Source of the DNA: Leptospira levettii
GTDB taxonomy: Bacteria; Spirochaetota; Leptospiria; Leptospirales; Leptospiraceae
Assembly: GCF_002812085.1 (NCBI RefSeq)
Contig: NZ_NPDM01000002.1
Coordinates: 124,001 to 188,000, forward strand
Direction: 5' to 3'
Length of the DNA: 64,000 nucleotides
Both the position numbers and the translations under genes were made by a program. This document shows positions 9,343 to 16,971 of this stretch, in pieces. Position 1 is the first letter of the stretch. Every line of letters begins with the position of its first letter. Under the pieces are notes generated by a model. That model had not been told where the DNA came from, searched no databases, and worked only from the letters and a program-made list of their open reading frames with translations.

Positions 9343-10506
9343 TTACGTTAATGGAGTTGGTAGACCAAAGTCTTCTGGTTGGGATTTCAGAAGTGAGATG
9401 ATTCCAGGGATGAGTGATTGGTCCACACCGAGCCAATAATAATACCAAGAGTTATCTTTTTCTATTCCTTGTGCAATGGACATATACCATTTATTGATTG
9501 TATTGTCAGGTTTACTCCGCCAAAAAAGAGGACTACAGTGTTCTAAAATTTGGTCCCAAATGTCTCGACCAACACCTGCACCTCTTGCCACACCATTGAC
9601 AGCAAATTTAGATAACAAATAACCATATTCGGTTTTTTGCATCCAAGCGCAGGCACGATAGGATTCTTCTAAAAATAATACATCAAACTTACTTTGAAAA
9701 AAATCTGGTTTTAGTTTTTTTCCAAACGATTCTTCTATCAAACGAAAGAGACGCACCATATCCACACCATCAGTGGATTCAAACTTATGGATTTTATTTT
9801 TACGTTTTACAAGGGTTCCACTTCCTTTTACAGTAAAAAGTTCCGTTAACAGTGTGAAAGGTGAAGTGAGAACAATACTGAATTTTGGATCCTCAATTTT
9901 GGATAACATTGCCTCAGAAAGTTGGATGAATTCTTTTTGGCTTTCTGTAATGGTGAACCCACTGGGAATCGGAAAGGTATTTTCCATTTGTAAAATTGAT
10001 TTTACTTTCCCAGAATTTGGATCTTTCAAAGGTCCATCGATGGATACATAAATCACTTTTGAGGAATGTAGGATAGCTCTGCAACGATCTAAGACGGATT
10101 CGAGTTTTTCAATTTCATCATTCCAAAGTAAGATTGGGATTTTTTTCTTATTAATAGAAGTTTTAACCGATTCACGAAGTGGTTCATCTCTTGCGATGAT
10201 TTCATATGAAAATCCTAGTGTCTTTTCATCATTCGGATTGGCTCCCATTTGTTCGAGTGGGAAAAAAACTTTTAAGTACTGAAAACTATCCTCTTCCAAA
10301 ACAACAAAGGGAAATAAATCCAATTGGTAGAGGAGTTTTAAGTCAGAAAATAAGGCCTCGGAACTTTCAAAGATGGTTTCGGAATCTGCATACAGAATGG
10401 CAAACGATTCGGGAGAAAGGGATTGGAATTCTTTTAAGAAGAGAAGACCATCTCTTGGATCTCTAGTGATTTCAAAAACACGACTTAAAATGTCCTTTGA
10501 TTTCAT
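9343..10506 (-). CDS. N-acetylglutamate synthase-like protein (degenerate kinase domain + NAT domain)
   Basis: The C-terminal ~140 residues match the acetyltransferase domain of vertebrate/Xanthomonas-type N-acetylglutamate synthases. The matching blocks are LLSKFAVNGVARGAGVG (acetyl-CoA loop), LFWRSKPDNTINKWY and WYYYWLGV. The N-terminal ~230 residues resemble an amino-acid-kinase fold (start RVFEITRDPRDGLLFLKEF, later SGTLVKRKNKI). They lack a recognisable Gly-rich ATP site and Lys cluster, so kinase activity is unlikely. The probable reaction is acetyl-CoA plus glutamate to N-acetylglutamate, the first step of arginine synthesis. The 5' end overlaps the methyltransferase gene by 4 bp (ATGA), so expression is coupled. 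No other arg gene is in the window. Confidence 0.72.
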   Translation of the reverse strand: MKSKDILSRVFEITRDPRDGLLFLKEFQSLSPESFAILYADSETIFESSEALFSDLKLLYQLDLFPFVVLEEDSFQYLKVFFPLEQMGANPNDEKTLGFSYEIIARDEPLRESVKTSINKKKIPILLWNDEIEKLESVLDRCRAILHSSKVIYVSIDGPLKDPNSGKVKSILQMENTFPIPSGFTITESQKEFIQLSEAMLSKIEDPKFSIVLTSPFTLLTELFTVKGSGTLVKRKNKIHKFESTDGVDMVRLFRLIEESFGKKLKPDFFQSKFDVLFLEESYRACAWMQKTEYGYLLSKFAVNGVARGAGVGRDIWDQILEHCSPLFWRSKPDNTINKWYMSIAQGIEKDNSWYYYWLGVDQSLIPGIISLLKSQPEDFGLPTPLT

Positions 10507-11636
10507 TTCCCCCCTCTTAACTCATAATCTACGATTTTTGCCTTTAAATTTGCATGTTTCAGTGTGATGTGTTTGTTTTCTTTTAGACCAAATTTCCCAA
10601 GGAGAGAAAAATCAGCGCATAATACTGTAAACTTCCAACCACCAAATTCGTTTTTTAAAACTTTACCAAATTGAAAGTACATCTCCCGTAGATCTTCCAT
10701 TGGTTTACCGATACGGTCACCATAAGGAGGGTTTGTGACTAAGTGACCTTTCGAACCAAATGTATTCTTTAGTGTTAAACAGTCTGAGACTTCAAATTTG
10801 ATAAAATCTTCCACTCCTGCTTCATAGGCATTTTCCTTGGCAATGCGGATGGCTTCAGGGTCTATATCAAATCCATACAAATGGGGAGAAGTTGGGTTTT
10901 CCTTTTTTCTTTCTGAGAAAACATAGGTTGGAAATAAAGTTTGGAAAATAGGGGATTCTGCAAAGAGGAATCTGTTGATTTCACCAAACAAGCGTTCTCT
11001 GAGTGCAGCTTCGATCAGAACTGTTCCCGATCCACACATTGGGTCAACTAAGGTTTCCCCTTCCTTCCAATCAGACATTTCAAGCATTGCTTGTGCAATA
11101 GGTTCTCTTACAGGGGCATTTCCTGCATGGAGTCTGTAACCTCTTCTTCCCACCGGGTCACCCGATAACGAAAGTTCGACGCTAAAACGATCTGTATGTG
11201 ACCTGACGACGATGGTAATATCCGCTAAACGTTTCTCAATTTCAGGCAGAGGGACTTTTTTGGCCCTGAGTCTGTCAAGGATGGCATCCTTTGTTCGATG
11301 CATTGTAAATTCAGAATTTTTTAATTTGTCTTTAGTTTCTGCATCGATACGAAAACTCACATTGGGACCTATGTATTTTTCCCAAGGGATATCGGATGTT
11401 TTGGTATAAAATTCGTCGTAGTTTTGAGCATTGTCGTGGAGGAGTTGCAAATTCACACGAGAGGCAAATTTAGTATGGATGGCAAATTGGATGACATCCT
11501 CTTTTTTGCCTGAGAAAAAAATTCCACCACGGTTGTGATTACTGATTTTTAGATGAAAGGATTGGATTTCCGTTTCCAAAAGCGGAGAAAGTCCTTCTCC
11601 GCAAATGGCATGATAGGTGGGATGAGTAGGTTTTAT
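10503..11636 (-). CDS. THUMP-domain rRNA guanine-N2 methyltransferase (RlmL-like), apparent AUA start
   Basis: The protein has a THUMP domain followed by a class I methyltransferase with DPMCGSGTVLIEAA (SAM loop), GFDIDPEAI and the catalytic NPPYGDR. Relatives methylate N2 of a guanine in 23S rRNA. The first conventional start codon is TTG 11579, but the frame continues upstream into HPTYHAICGEGLSPLLETEI. This aligns by eye with the conserved N-terminus of E. coli RlmL (LFASTARGLEELLKTEL). Between the upstream in-frame stop (11685-11687) and TTG 11579 there is no ATG, GTG or TTG. The best initiator is ATA at 11634-11636, which overlaps the bfr TAA stop as ATAA and sits seven bases after AGGAG. 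That gives 377 residues. Confidence 0.8.
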   Translation of the reverse strand: MKPTHPTYHAICGEGLSPLLETEIQSFHLKISNHNRGGIFFSGKKEDVIQFAIHTKFASRVNLQLLHDNAQNYDEFYTKTSDIPWEKYIGPNVSFRIDAETKDKLKNSEFTMHRTKDAILDRLRAKKVPLPEIEKRLADITIVVRSHTDRFSVELSLSGDPVGRRGYRLHAGNAPVREPIAQAMLEMSDWKEGETLVDPMCGSGTVLIEAALRERLFGEINRFLFAESPIFQTLFPTYVFSERKKENPTSPHLYGFDIDPEAIRIAKENAYEAGVEDFIKFEVSDCLTLKNTFGSKGHLVTNPPYGDRIGKPMEDLREMYFQFGKVLKNEFGGWKFTVLCADFSLLGKFGLKENKHITLKHANLKAKIVDYELRGGK

Positions 11637-12109
11637 TCCGAATCTCCTAATTTTTGAGCCAAATAGTTTTGTAAACCAATGGATTCAATGAGCGAAGTTT
11701 GAGTTTCAATCCAATCAATGTGTTCTTCTTCCGAGACTAGGATTTTTTCCAAGAGTTCTCTTGTTCCATTGTCTTTACTTGCCACACAAATATCAATCCC
11801 ACGGTTCAATCGTTCTACTGCATTGTATTCCAATTGTAAGTCATGTTGTAACATTTCAGGAACAGTTTGGCCTACATTGATTTTCATGTACTTTTGTAAG
11901 TCAGGGATTCCATCAAAATAAAGGATGCGTTCCATGATTTCGTCAGCATGTTTCATTTCTTCAATGGATTCTTTTCTAAGATACTCGGCAAGTTCCATGT
12001 ATCCCCAATTTTTGCATAATTTTGCGTGAATGAAATACTGATTGATGGCTGTGAGTTCCGCAGAGAGAACTTCTGCTAATATGTCGATTACTTCTTTTTT
12101 TCCCTTCAT
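11633..12109 (-). CDS. bfr: Bacterioferritin
   Basis: The 158-residue product stores iron in a 24-subunit shell with inter-subunit haem. Every ferroxidase ligand is at its standard number: Glu18, Glu51, His54, Glu94, Glu127 and His130, with Tyr25 nearby. The haem-ligating Met52 is present, so this is true Bfr rather than ferritin or Dps. I chose ATG 12109 because it has GAGG at ribosome-site distance and gives the exact family numbering. The open frame extends to ATG 12238 but runs into the divergent thiolase gene. The stop codon overlaps the apparent ATA start of the downstream methyltransferase. Confidence 0.95.
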   Translation of the reverse strand: MKGKKEVIDILAEVLSAELTAINQYFIHAKLCKNWGYMELAEYLRKESIEEMKHADEIMERILYFDGIPDLQKYMKINVGQTVPEMLQHDLQLEYNAVERLNRGIDICVASKDNGTRELLEKILVSEEEHIDWIETQTSLIESIGLQNYLAQKLGDSE

Positions 12110-12141
12110 ATGGGTAACCTCAAATTCTCGGTTCAATTGGA

Positions 12142-12170
12142 AAGATAATTGGTTTTCATAGAATAGGCAA
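12142..12170 (-). promoter_or_regulatory. Possible sigma-70-type promoter of bfr
   Basis: Read leftward, TTGCCT (12170-12165) and TATCTT (12147-12142) are separated by 17 bp. Each matches four of six consensus bases, and the pair lies about 32 bp before the bfr ATG. The match is modest and AT-rich DNA gives such pairs by chance. Confidence 0.3.
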
Positions 12171-12187
12171 GCGGAAACTATATTCGA

Positions 12188-13288
12188 ATGAAGAAAGTTT
12201 ACATTCACAATCCTGCGATGAGTGTATTTGGTAAACACAAAGGATCACAACTCGATTTGTCCTCTGTTACCGCAAAACAATCTGTACATGAGTTTCAATC
12301 TCACAAAATTCAATTCATCATCTATGCAAGTTTTTCACCAGATTCCTATAATCAGGAATTTCATCTTTCTGCAAAAATTGCTGCCAGGTTAGGACTAAAA
12401 GATCTTTATTCCATCCGGATGGAAACAGCATCCTCTTCTGGTGCAGCAGCGTTCCAATTGGGAGTGAATTTGATTCTCAGTGGTCGGTTTGACCATGGAC
12501 TTGTGATTGCAACAGAACTCATGTCACAACTCAACCGAGAAGAAAGCAATTTATTGTTAGGTTCAGTTCTCTCTGATTCACAACGCAAACTGGGAATGTC
12601 AATGGCACAAGGTGGTGCTATGATCACAAACCAATACCTACATGAATATGGCTACGAGGCAGAGGATTTGTTTGCCATTGCAAAAAAACTGCATGATAAT
12701 GGATTACAAAATCCAAAGGCACATATCAAAAAAAATCTAACCCTGGAAGAATACAAAAACCAACCTAAGATCACAAGTCCTCTGGGGCTTTATGATATCT
12801 CTCCTTTATCTGATGGGTCGGTTGCCTTGATTTTATCCAAAGATCCAAGTTCGGTATCTGTCAAAGGAATGGGTTCTGGTTTATCTCCTTTCCTTCCGAG
12901 TGCAGAACCTAGTTTTTTAGCCAATCGGATTGCTTTTGCGAAGGCATACGAGGAGGCAGGAGTGGGACCAAGTGACATCCATTTTGCGGAGTTACACGAT
13001 GCATTTACCCCATTTGAACTTGTGGGTGCCGAAGACGCTGGTTTTTTCAAACGTGGTGAGGCCTTATTCCAGGTAAAAGCGGGTCTAACTCATCCAAAAG
13101 GCAAATTACCGATCAATGCTTCCGGTGGGCTGAAATCACGGGGCCACCCCGTCGGAGCATCGGGACTTGCACAAATTGTGGAACTTTGTAGGTTCTTTTC
13201 TGAATGGCCTGAAAAGCGGTTGGCAGTAGCACAAAGTATAGGTGGACTAGCTACAAACAACTTTGTGTCGATATTAGAAAGAGTCTGA
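12188..13288 (+). CDS. Thiolase-fold protein (SCP-x/acetyl-CoA acetyltransferase-like) lacking the nucleophilic cysteine
   Basis: This 366-residue protein has the non-decarboxylating thiolase fold. C-terminal catalytic blocks are intact: AELHDAFTPFE and NASGGLKSRGHPVGASG. At the nucleophile position, where thiolases read CxSG, it has SSSG (residues 82-85), so the cysteine is Ser82 (codon TCC at 12431-12433). Acyl-enzyme formation by the usual route should be impaired. Some SCP2-thiolase-like proteins lack the cysteine and may bind lipids or assist partners. The start ATG 12188 has no clear ribosome site but gives the family-like N-terminus. The gene overlaps the next one by a single base (TGATG). 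Confidence 0.8.
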   Translation: MKKVYIHNPAMSVFGKHKGSQLDLSSVTAKQSVHEFQSHKIQFIIYASFSPDSYNQEFHLSAKIAARLGLKDLYSIRMETASSSGAAAFQLGVNLILSGRFDHGLVIATELMSQLNREESNLLLGSVLSDSQRKLGMSMAQGGAMITNQYLHEYGYEAEDLFAIAKKLHDNGLQNPKAHIKKNLTLEEYKNQPKITSPLGLYDISPLSDGSVALILSKDPSSVSVKGMGSGLSPFLPSAEPSFLANRIAFAKAYEEAGVGPSDIHFAELHDAFTPFELVGAEDAGFFKRGEALFQVKAGLTHPKGKLPINASGGLKSRGHPVGASGLAQIVELCRFFSEWPEKRLAVAQSIGGLATNNFVSILERV

Positions 13289-14349
13289 TGCCTGAAAAAA
13301 TCCTCATCATCCAAACCGCTTTCCTTGGCGATTTAATCCTCTCTACCTCCTTTTTTCACGCTGTGAAAATGGAACACAAGGAAAGTGAAATCCATGTGTT
13401 AGTCAATTTAGGTACGGAATCAGTATTAGATCATAATCCCGATATAACGCAAGTTTGGTGCCTAGATAAAAAGAAAATTAAAAAGAACCCATTTTTTTTC
13501 TTAAAGTTCATCCAAAAATTGAGAAAAGAAAAGTTTGATAAAGTGTATTCTCCCCATTTTTCTTATCGTTCCAGTTTAATTTCTTTTTTCACAATGGCTC
13601 CAATACGAATTGGTTACAAAGAATCTGGTTTTTCCTTTCTTCATACCAAGTTGGTTCCAAGACCAAAACAAGGTCCTCATGAAGTGGAAAAATTATTTTC
13701 ATTATTGTTTGAGCCATATGATTTCCCAACAGGAAGGGAACGAAGGCCCTATTTGTATCCAAGTGAAGAAGAGGAATCTTCCTATTTTGCCAAAAGGACA
13801 AAACTTCTTAAAAACGAAACAGGTTACATATTAATTGCTCCATCTTCCTTATGGGAAACGAAACGAATGCCAGAAGAAAAATTTGTAAGTGTCATCACAC
13901 AAATTTTAAGAAAGAGAAATGAATCGGTGATTCTCATTGGAAGTAAGGCAGATTTAGAAATCCAAGATCATATTTTTCGAATGATGAAAACAGAACCATT
14001 AGAAATCAAAGAAAGAGAAAGGTTACTTTCTTTAGTCGGACAAACAAGTTTAAAAGAACTTATGGTTTGGATTCAAAATGCAACTGCTATCATTTCCAAT
14101 GATTCGAGTCCTATTCATTTTGCTTCTGCATTTAATACACCTACGGTTATGATCTACGGCGCAACAATCCCAGAATTTGGTTATGGAAGTTTGTCAGACA
14201 AACATCGAATCATGCAAGTGAATGGTCTAAACTGTAGACCTTGTGGAATTCACGGAGGAAGGATTTGTCCTGAAGGCCATTTCCGTTGTATGTTAGATCA
14301 AAATCCTGTACGCATTTTTGAAGCACTTGAGGAAGTGATTAAAACATGA
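13288..14349 (+). CDS. Glycosyltransferase family 9 (lipopolysaccharide heptosyltransferase-like)
   Basis: GT9 enzymes transfer heptose or related sugars to the lipid A core at the inner face of the cytoplasmic membrane. The N-terminal half begins ILIIQTAFLGDLILS. The C-terminal donor-binding half contains APSSLWETKRMPEEKF, ILIGSKAD and ISNDSSPIHFASAFNTPTVMIYG, where NDSSPIHFA corresponds to the family's nucleotide-sugar loop. A cysteine-rich segment near the C-terminus (CRPCGIHGG with later cysteines) is typical of WaaF-like members. It is translationally coupled to the thiolase-like gene upstream (TGATG) and to pepP downstream (ATGA). The exact sugar cannot be assigned. Confidence 0.85.
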   Translation: MPEKILIIQTAFLGDLILSTSFFHAVKMEHKESEIHVLVNLGTESVLDHNPDITQVWCLDKKKIKKNPFFFLKFIQKLRKEKFDKVYSPHFSYRSSLISFFTMAPIRIGYKESGFSFLHTKLVPRPKQGPHEVEKLFSLLFEPYDFPTGRERRPYLYPSEEEESSYFAKRTKLLKNETGYILIAPSSLWETKRMPEEKFVSVITQILRKRNESVILIGSKADLEIQDHIFRMMKTEPLEIKERERLLSLVGQTSLKELMVWIQNATAIISNDSSPIHFASAFNTPTVMIYGATIPEFGYGSLSDKHRIMQVNGLNCRPCGIHGGRICPEGHFRCMLDQNPVRIFEALEEVIKT

Positions 14350-15665
14350 AACAACCGCAATTAAAATCTAAAGAATATGATGCATATACGTATCAAAAAA
14401 GAATCTCTAAAGTTCAAAAAAAATTAAAAAATGGAGAAATTCTGATTCTTTTTGCGGCGAATCATAAAATTCGTAACCGTGATGTAGAATATAAGTTTAG
14501 ACAAAATTCTGATTTTTATTATCTAACAGGGATTAAAGAAGAAGATTCTATTTTAATTATAACCTCCGAAACAGTTGGTATGTTTTGTTTGCCCAAGGAC
14601 AAAGAGAGAGAAATTTGGACAGGGATTCGATTGGGTAAAGAAAAAATTAAATCGATGTTAGGTTTAAATTTTGTTTATGATTTAAATGATTGGGACAAAC
14701 AAAAATCAGCAATTCTATTAGGAAATCATACATTATACTATTTTTTTGGCGAAAACCCAGATAGAGACCGAGAACTTTTATTGGAATGCAAACAGTTATC
14801 GGAACGAGCAAGAGAAGGAAAATTTGGACCACATCGAATTGAACATCCCAATTTTTTGCATGAAGAACGACTCACCAAATCCAAAGAAGAAATTCAAATT
14901 CTAAAAAATGCTGCTGAAATCACCAAACTAGGGCATATGCGGATCATGCGAGAAAGTAAACCTGGTATGTACGAATATGAATTAGAAGCCTTACTAGAAC
15001 AAGAATACTTAAAGTATGGTTCCATAGGTGGAGGGTATGGGCATATAGTTGCTTCTGGAAAAAATGCATGTATTTTACATTATGTAAACAATGATGATAA
15101 ACTTTCGGATGGAGATTTGGTATTAGTTGATTCAGGTGCTGAATGGAATTATTATACGGCTGATGTGACGCGAGTTTTTCCTGTTGGTAAAAAATTTTCC
15201 GAATCACAAAAGATGATCTATGAAGTTGTGTTGTATGCGCAGAAAAATGCAATCCAACATTCAGTCGCAGGAATACCATTCAATGAAGTACATGAAAAAA
15301 CAGTTCGCTTTTTGGCAGACTGCCTTCGGGAAATGGGATTTTTAAAAGGCAACTTGGATGAAATTTTAGAAAAAGAAACTTATAAAAAGTATTATATGCA
15401 TCGTACGGGACACTATTTGGGAATGGATGTTCATGATGTCGGCAGATACTTTTTAGAAGGTAAATCAAGACCTTTAAAAGACGGGCAAGTAGTCACTGTC
15501 GAACCTGGATTGTATTTTGATCCGAGTGATGAGTCGATTCCAAAAGAGTTTCGTGGGATAGGCATTCGTATAGAAGATGACATTCTCATCAATGGAAAAA
15601 CTCCTATCAACTTAACAGAATCAATTCCAAAGGAAATATCAGAAATCGAAGCTTTGAAAGCGTAA
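14346..15665 (+). CDS. pepP: Xaa-Pro aminopeptidase (aminopeptidase P, M24B)
   Basis: This 439-residue cytoplasmic peptidase removes N-terminal residues preceding proline. The N-terminal domain has RNRDVEYKFRQNSDFYYLTG, characteristic of aminopeptidase P. The C-terminal pita-bread domain holds the five dinuclear-metal ligands: Asp in LVDSGAEWNYYTAD (two aspartates), His in HRTGHYLGMDVHD, Glu in VTVEPGLYF and Glu in GIRIEDDILI. Length and order match the E. coli enzyme. It starts with an ATGA overlap with the glycosyltransferase gene. Prolidase is the main alternative, but the N-terminal domain favours PepP. Confidence 0.9.
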   Translation: MKQPQLKSKEYDAYTYQKRISKVQKKLKNGEILILFAANHKIRNRDVEYKFRQNSDFYYLTGIKEEDSILIITSETVGMFCLPKDKEREIWTGIRLGKEKIKSMLGLNFVYDLNDWDKQKSAILLGNHTLYYFFGENPDRDRELLLECKQLSERAREGKFGPHRIEHPNFLHEERLTKSKEEIQILKNAAEITKLGHMRIMRESKPGMYEYELEALLEQEYLKYGSIGGGYGHIVASGKNACILHYVNNDDKLSDGDLVLVDSGAEWNYYTADVTRVFPVGKKFSESQKMIYEVVLYAQKNAIQHSVAGIPFNEVHEKTVRFLADCLREMGFLKGNLDEILEKETYKKYYMHRTGHYLGMDVHDVGRYFLEGKSRPLKDGQVVTVEPGLYFDPSDESIPKEFRGIGIRIEDDILINGKTPINLTESIPKEISEIEALKA

Positions 15666-15682
15666 CGATTTTCATTCGGATC

Positions 15683-16144
15683 ATGCCAAGAGAACTGCCA
15701 AAAAGGTTTCGCTCCGTACGTTATTTTGATCGTATCAGTTCAGAAATTGCTGATATTGTTCGTATCGAAATGGAGAAGTTAGGTTATCCTGGACTCACAA
15801 CTTCTCATTTTGAAATTTTAACATTTTTGATTCGAACATCGAAACCTATCAATATGACTCAAATAGCCAAAACGATTGAAAAAACCAAACCTACTTGTAC
15901 TGTGCTCGTGAATCGATTGGTAAAAGAAGGTCTTGTGGATCGAAATCCGTCTCCCAGTGATGGTAGGGAATGGGCTATCTTACTTTCAAAAGAGGGAAAA
16001 AAAATACGGAAAAAAATCGTAACCATTTCCGCAAAATTATTATCCCTGCAAACTTGGGGAATTTCAAAAGAAAGCGAGGATATTTTGTACCCTATCCTCG
16101 ATGAAATTTATAAACACATCCGAGACAGAAAAGGAATTGTGTAA
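15683..16144 (+). CDS. MarR-family transcriptional regulator
   Basis: This is a 153-residue winged-helix regulator. The recognition region reads NMTQIAKTIEKTKPTCTVLVNRLVKEGLVDR, followed by a wing PSDGREWAILLSKEG, with helices on both sides for dimerisation. MarR dimers usually repress neighbouring genes and release DNA on binding small aromatic or oxidised ligands. It follows pepP by 17 bp and is convergent with the crotonase gene (4-bp gap). A palindrome of MarR-operator style lies upstream of that crotonase at 16923-16936, and regulation of the TolC-M20-crotonase group is a reasonable guess. The ligand is unknown. Confidence 0.87.
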   Translation: MPRELPKRFRSVRYFDRISSEIADIVRIEMEKLGYPGLTTSHFEILTFLIRTSKPINMTQIAKTIEKTKPTCTVLVNRLVKEGLVDRNPSPSDGREWAILLSKEGKKIRKKIVTISAKLLSLQTWGISKESEDILYPILDEIYKHIRDRKGIV

Positions 16145-16148
16145 ATTT

Positions 16149-16907
16149 TTAAGAAGTAAACACAGGTCTTCTGACTTCAACAGATGCGGAGATCCCTTCT
16201 TTAGCATCAGGTGATTGGATACTTGCAATCGTGTTTTTAACATCTTCACTCACTAAATCAAGTAAAGGTTTGTGAACACTTAAAATTCCTTTTTTTGTAT
16301 CTTTCATAGCTGAGTAAGAATTTTTTTTCAGTTTGGTTTGTAATGACTTTGATTTCTTTTTCAGATCATCTTCTGTTTCTGAAATTTCTTCAAATAAAGT
16401 AGGGTATTCCTTAGCTTTGAAAGCATCACCAAGCAATACATGACGTTTTGCTAAATCATAACCAACGGCTTCACCCATCAGTGCATACACAAAAGAAGGG
16501 ACTTGAATTCCAATTTTTACTTCTGGTAGTCCAAAACGAATGTCAGAAGTGGCAAATCTATAATCACATACAAGAGCAAGCATCGCACCATAACCTAACG
16601 CATGTCCTGAAACTTCTGCAATGGTAGGCATTGGTAGTTGGTAAATTTCAGTTAAGTTGTGATAAAATAGTTCTAAGAATGGAGCTAGGTCTTTTGACAT
16701 ATCCATCGAACTAACAGTTGTCAAGTCTAGACCCAATGAAAAAGATCCAGGAGAAGTGCTTCTTAAAACCACAACCTTTGCCTTTGAATCCTTAGCTTCT
16801 TTGATTGATTGTTTTAATGCCAAAAAAGAATCATTGGAAAAACTGTTCTTGTCATTAATCGCAAGTTGAATGATTCCGATTCCATCATTCAGTTCAAAAC
16901 TTATCAT
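16149..16907 (-). CDS. Enoyl-CoA hydratase/isomerase (crotonase) family protein
   Basis: This 252-residue crotonase-fold protein starts at ATG 16907 with GAGGGAA as ribosome site. Family blocks are SPGSFSLGLDL (first oxyanion-hole region), GHALGYGAMLALVCDYRFA (second) and FGLPEVKIGI. Hydratases need two glutamates. Here the first position (GxGCE in hydratases) is Met109 and only the second, Glu129, is kept. A single glutamate is typical of enoyl-CoA isomerases, so isomerase or an unrelated CoA chemistry is more likely than hydration. It is the last gene of a leftward set after TolC and M20 genes. Confidence 0.82.
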   Translation of the reverse strand: MISFELNDGIGIIQLAINDKNSFSNDSFLALKQSIKEAKDSKAKVVVLRSTSPGSFSLGLDLTTVSSMDMSKDLAPFLELFYHNLTEIYQLPMPTIAEVSGHALGYGAMLALVCDYRFATSDIRFGLPEVKIGIQVPSFVYALMGEAVGYDLAKRHVLLGDAFKAKEYPTLFEEISETEDDLKKKSKSLQTKLKKNSYSAMKDTKKGILSVHKPLLDLVSEDVKNTIASIQSPDAKEGISASVEVRRPVFTS

Positions 16908-16922
16908 AATTCCCTCGATTTG

Positions 16923-16936
16923 GTTAGATATCTAAC
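16923..16936. promoter_or_regulatory. 14-bp perfect palindrome upstream of the crotonase gene, candidate MarR operator
   Basis: GTTAGATATCTAAC is a perfect palindrome whose ends extend to TTGG/CTAA with one mismatched pair. It sits 16-29 bases before the crotonase start, in the only gap of the leftward TolC-M20-crotonase group. The MarR gene is the convergent neighbour on the far side of the crotonase gene. Length and AT-rich core suit MarR dimers. A few such palindromes are expected by chance in 64 kb, so position is the main argument. Confidence 0.45.
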
Positions 16937-16971
16937 TAATAATGGAAAGCGATTTAAAAGCAAGGAGAAAT

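Noticed and set aside
11582..11602. 8-bp perfect stem (GCGGAGAA/TTCTCCGC) followed leftward by four T, looking like a terminator between bfr and the methyltransferase gene.
   Set aside because: The upstream extension of the methyltransferase frame covers it (it encodes CGEGLSPL) and matches the family N-terminus, so it is coding DNA. The T run is also short.
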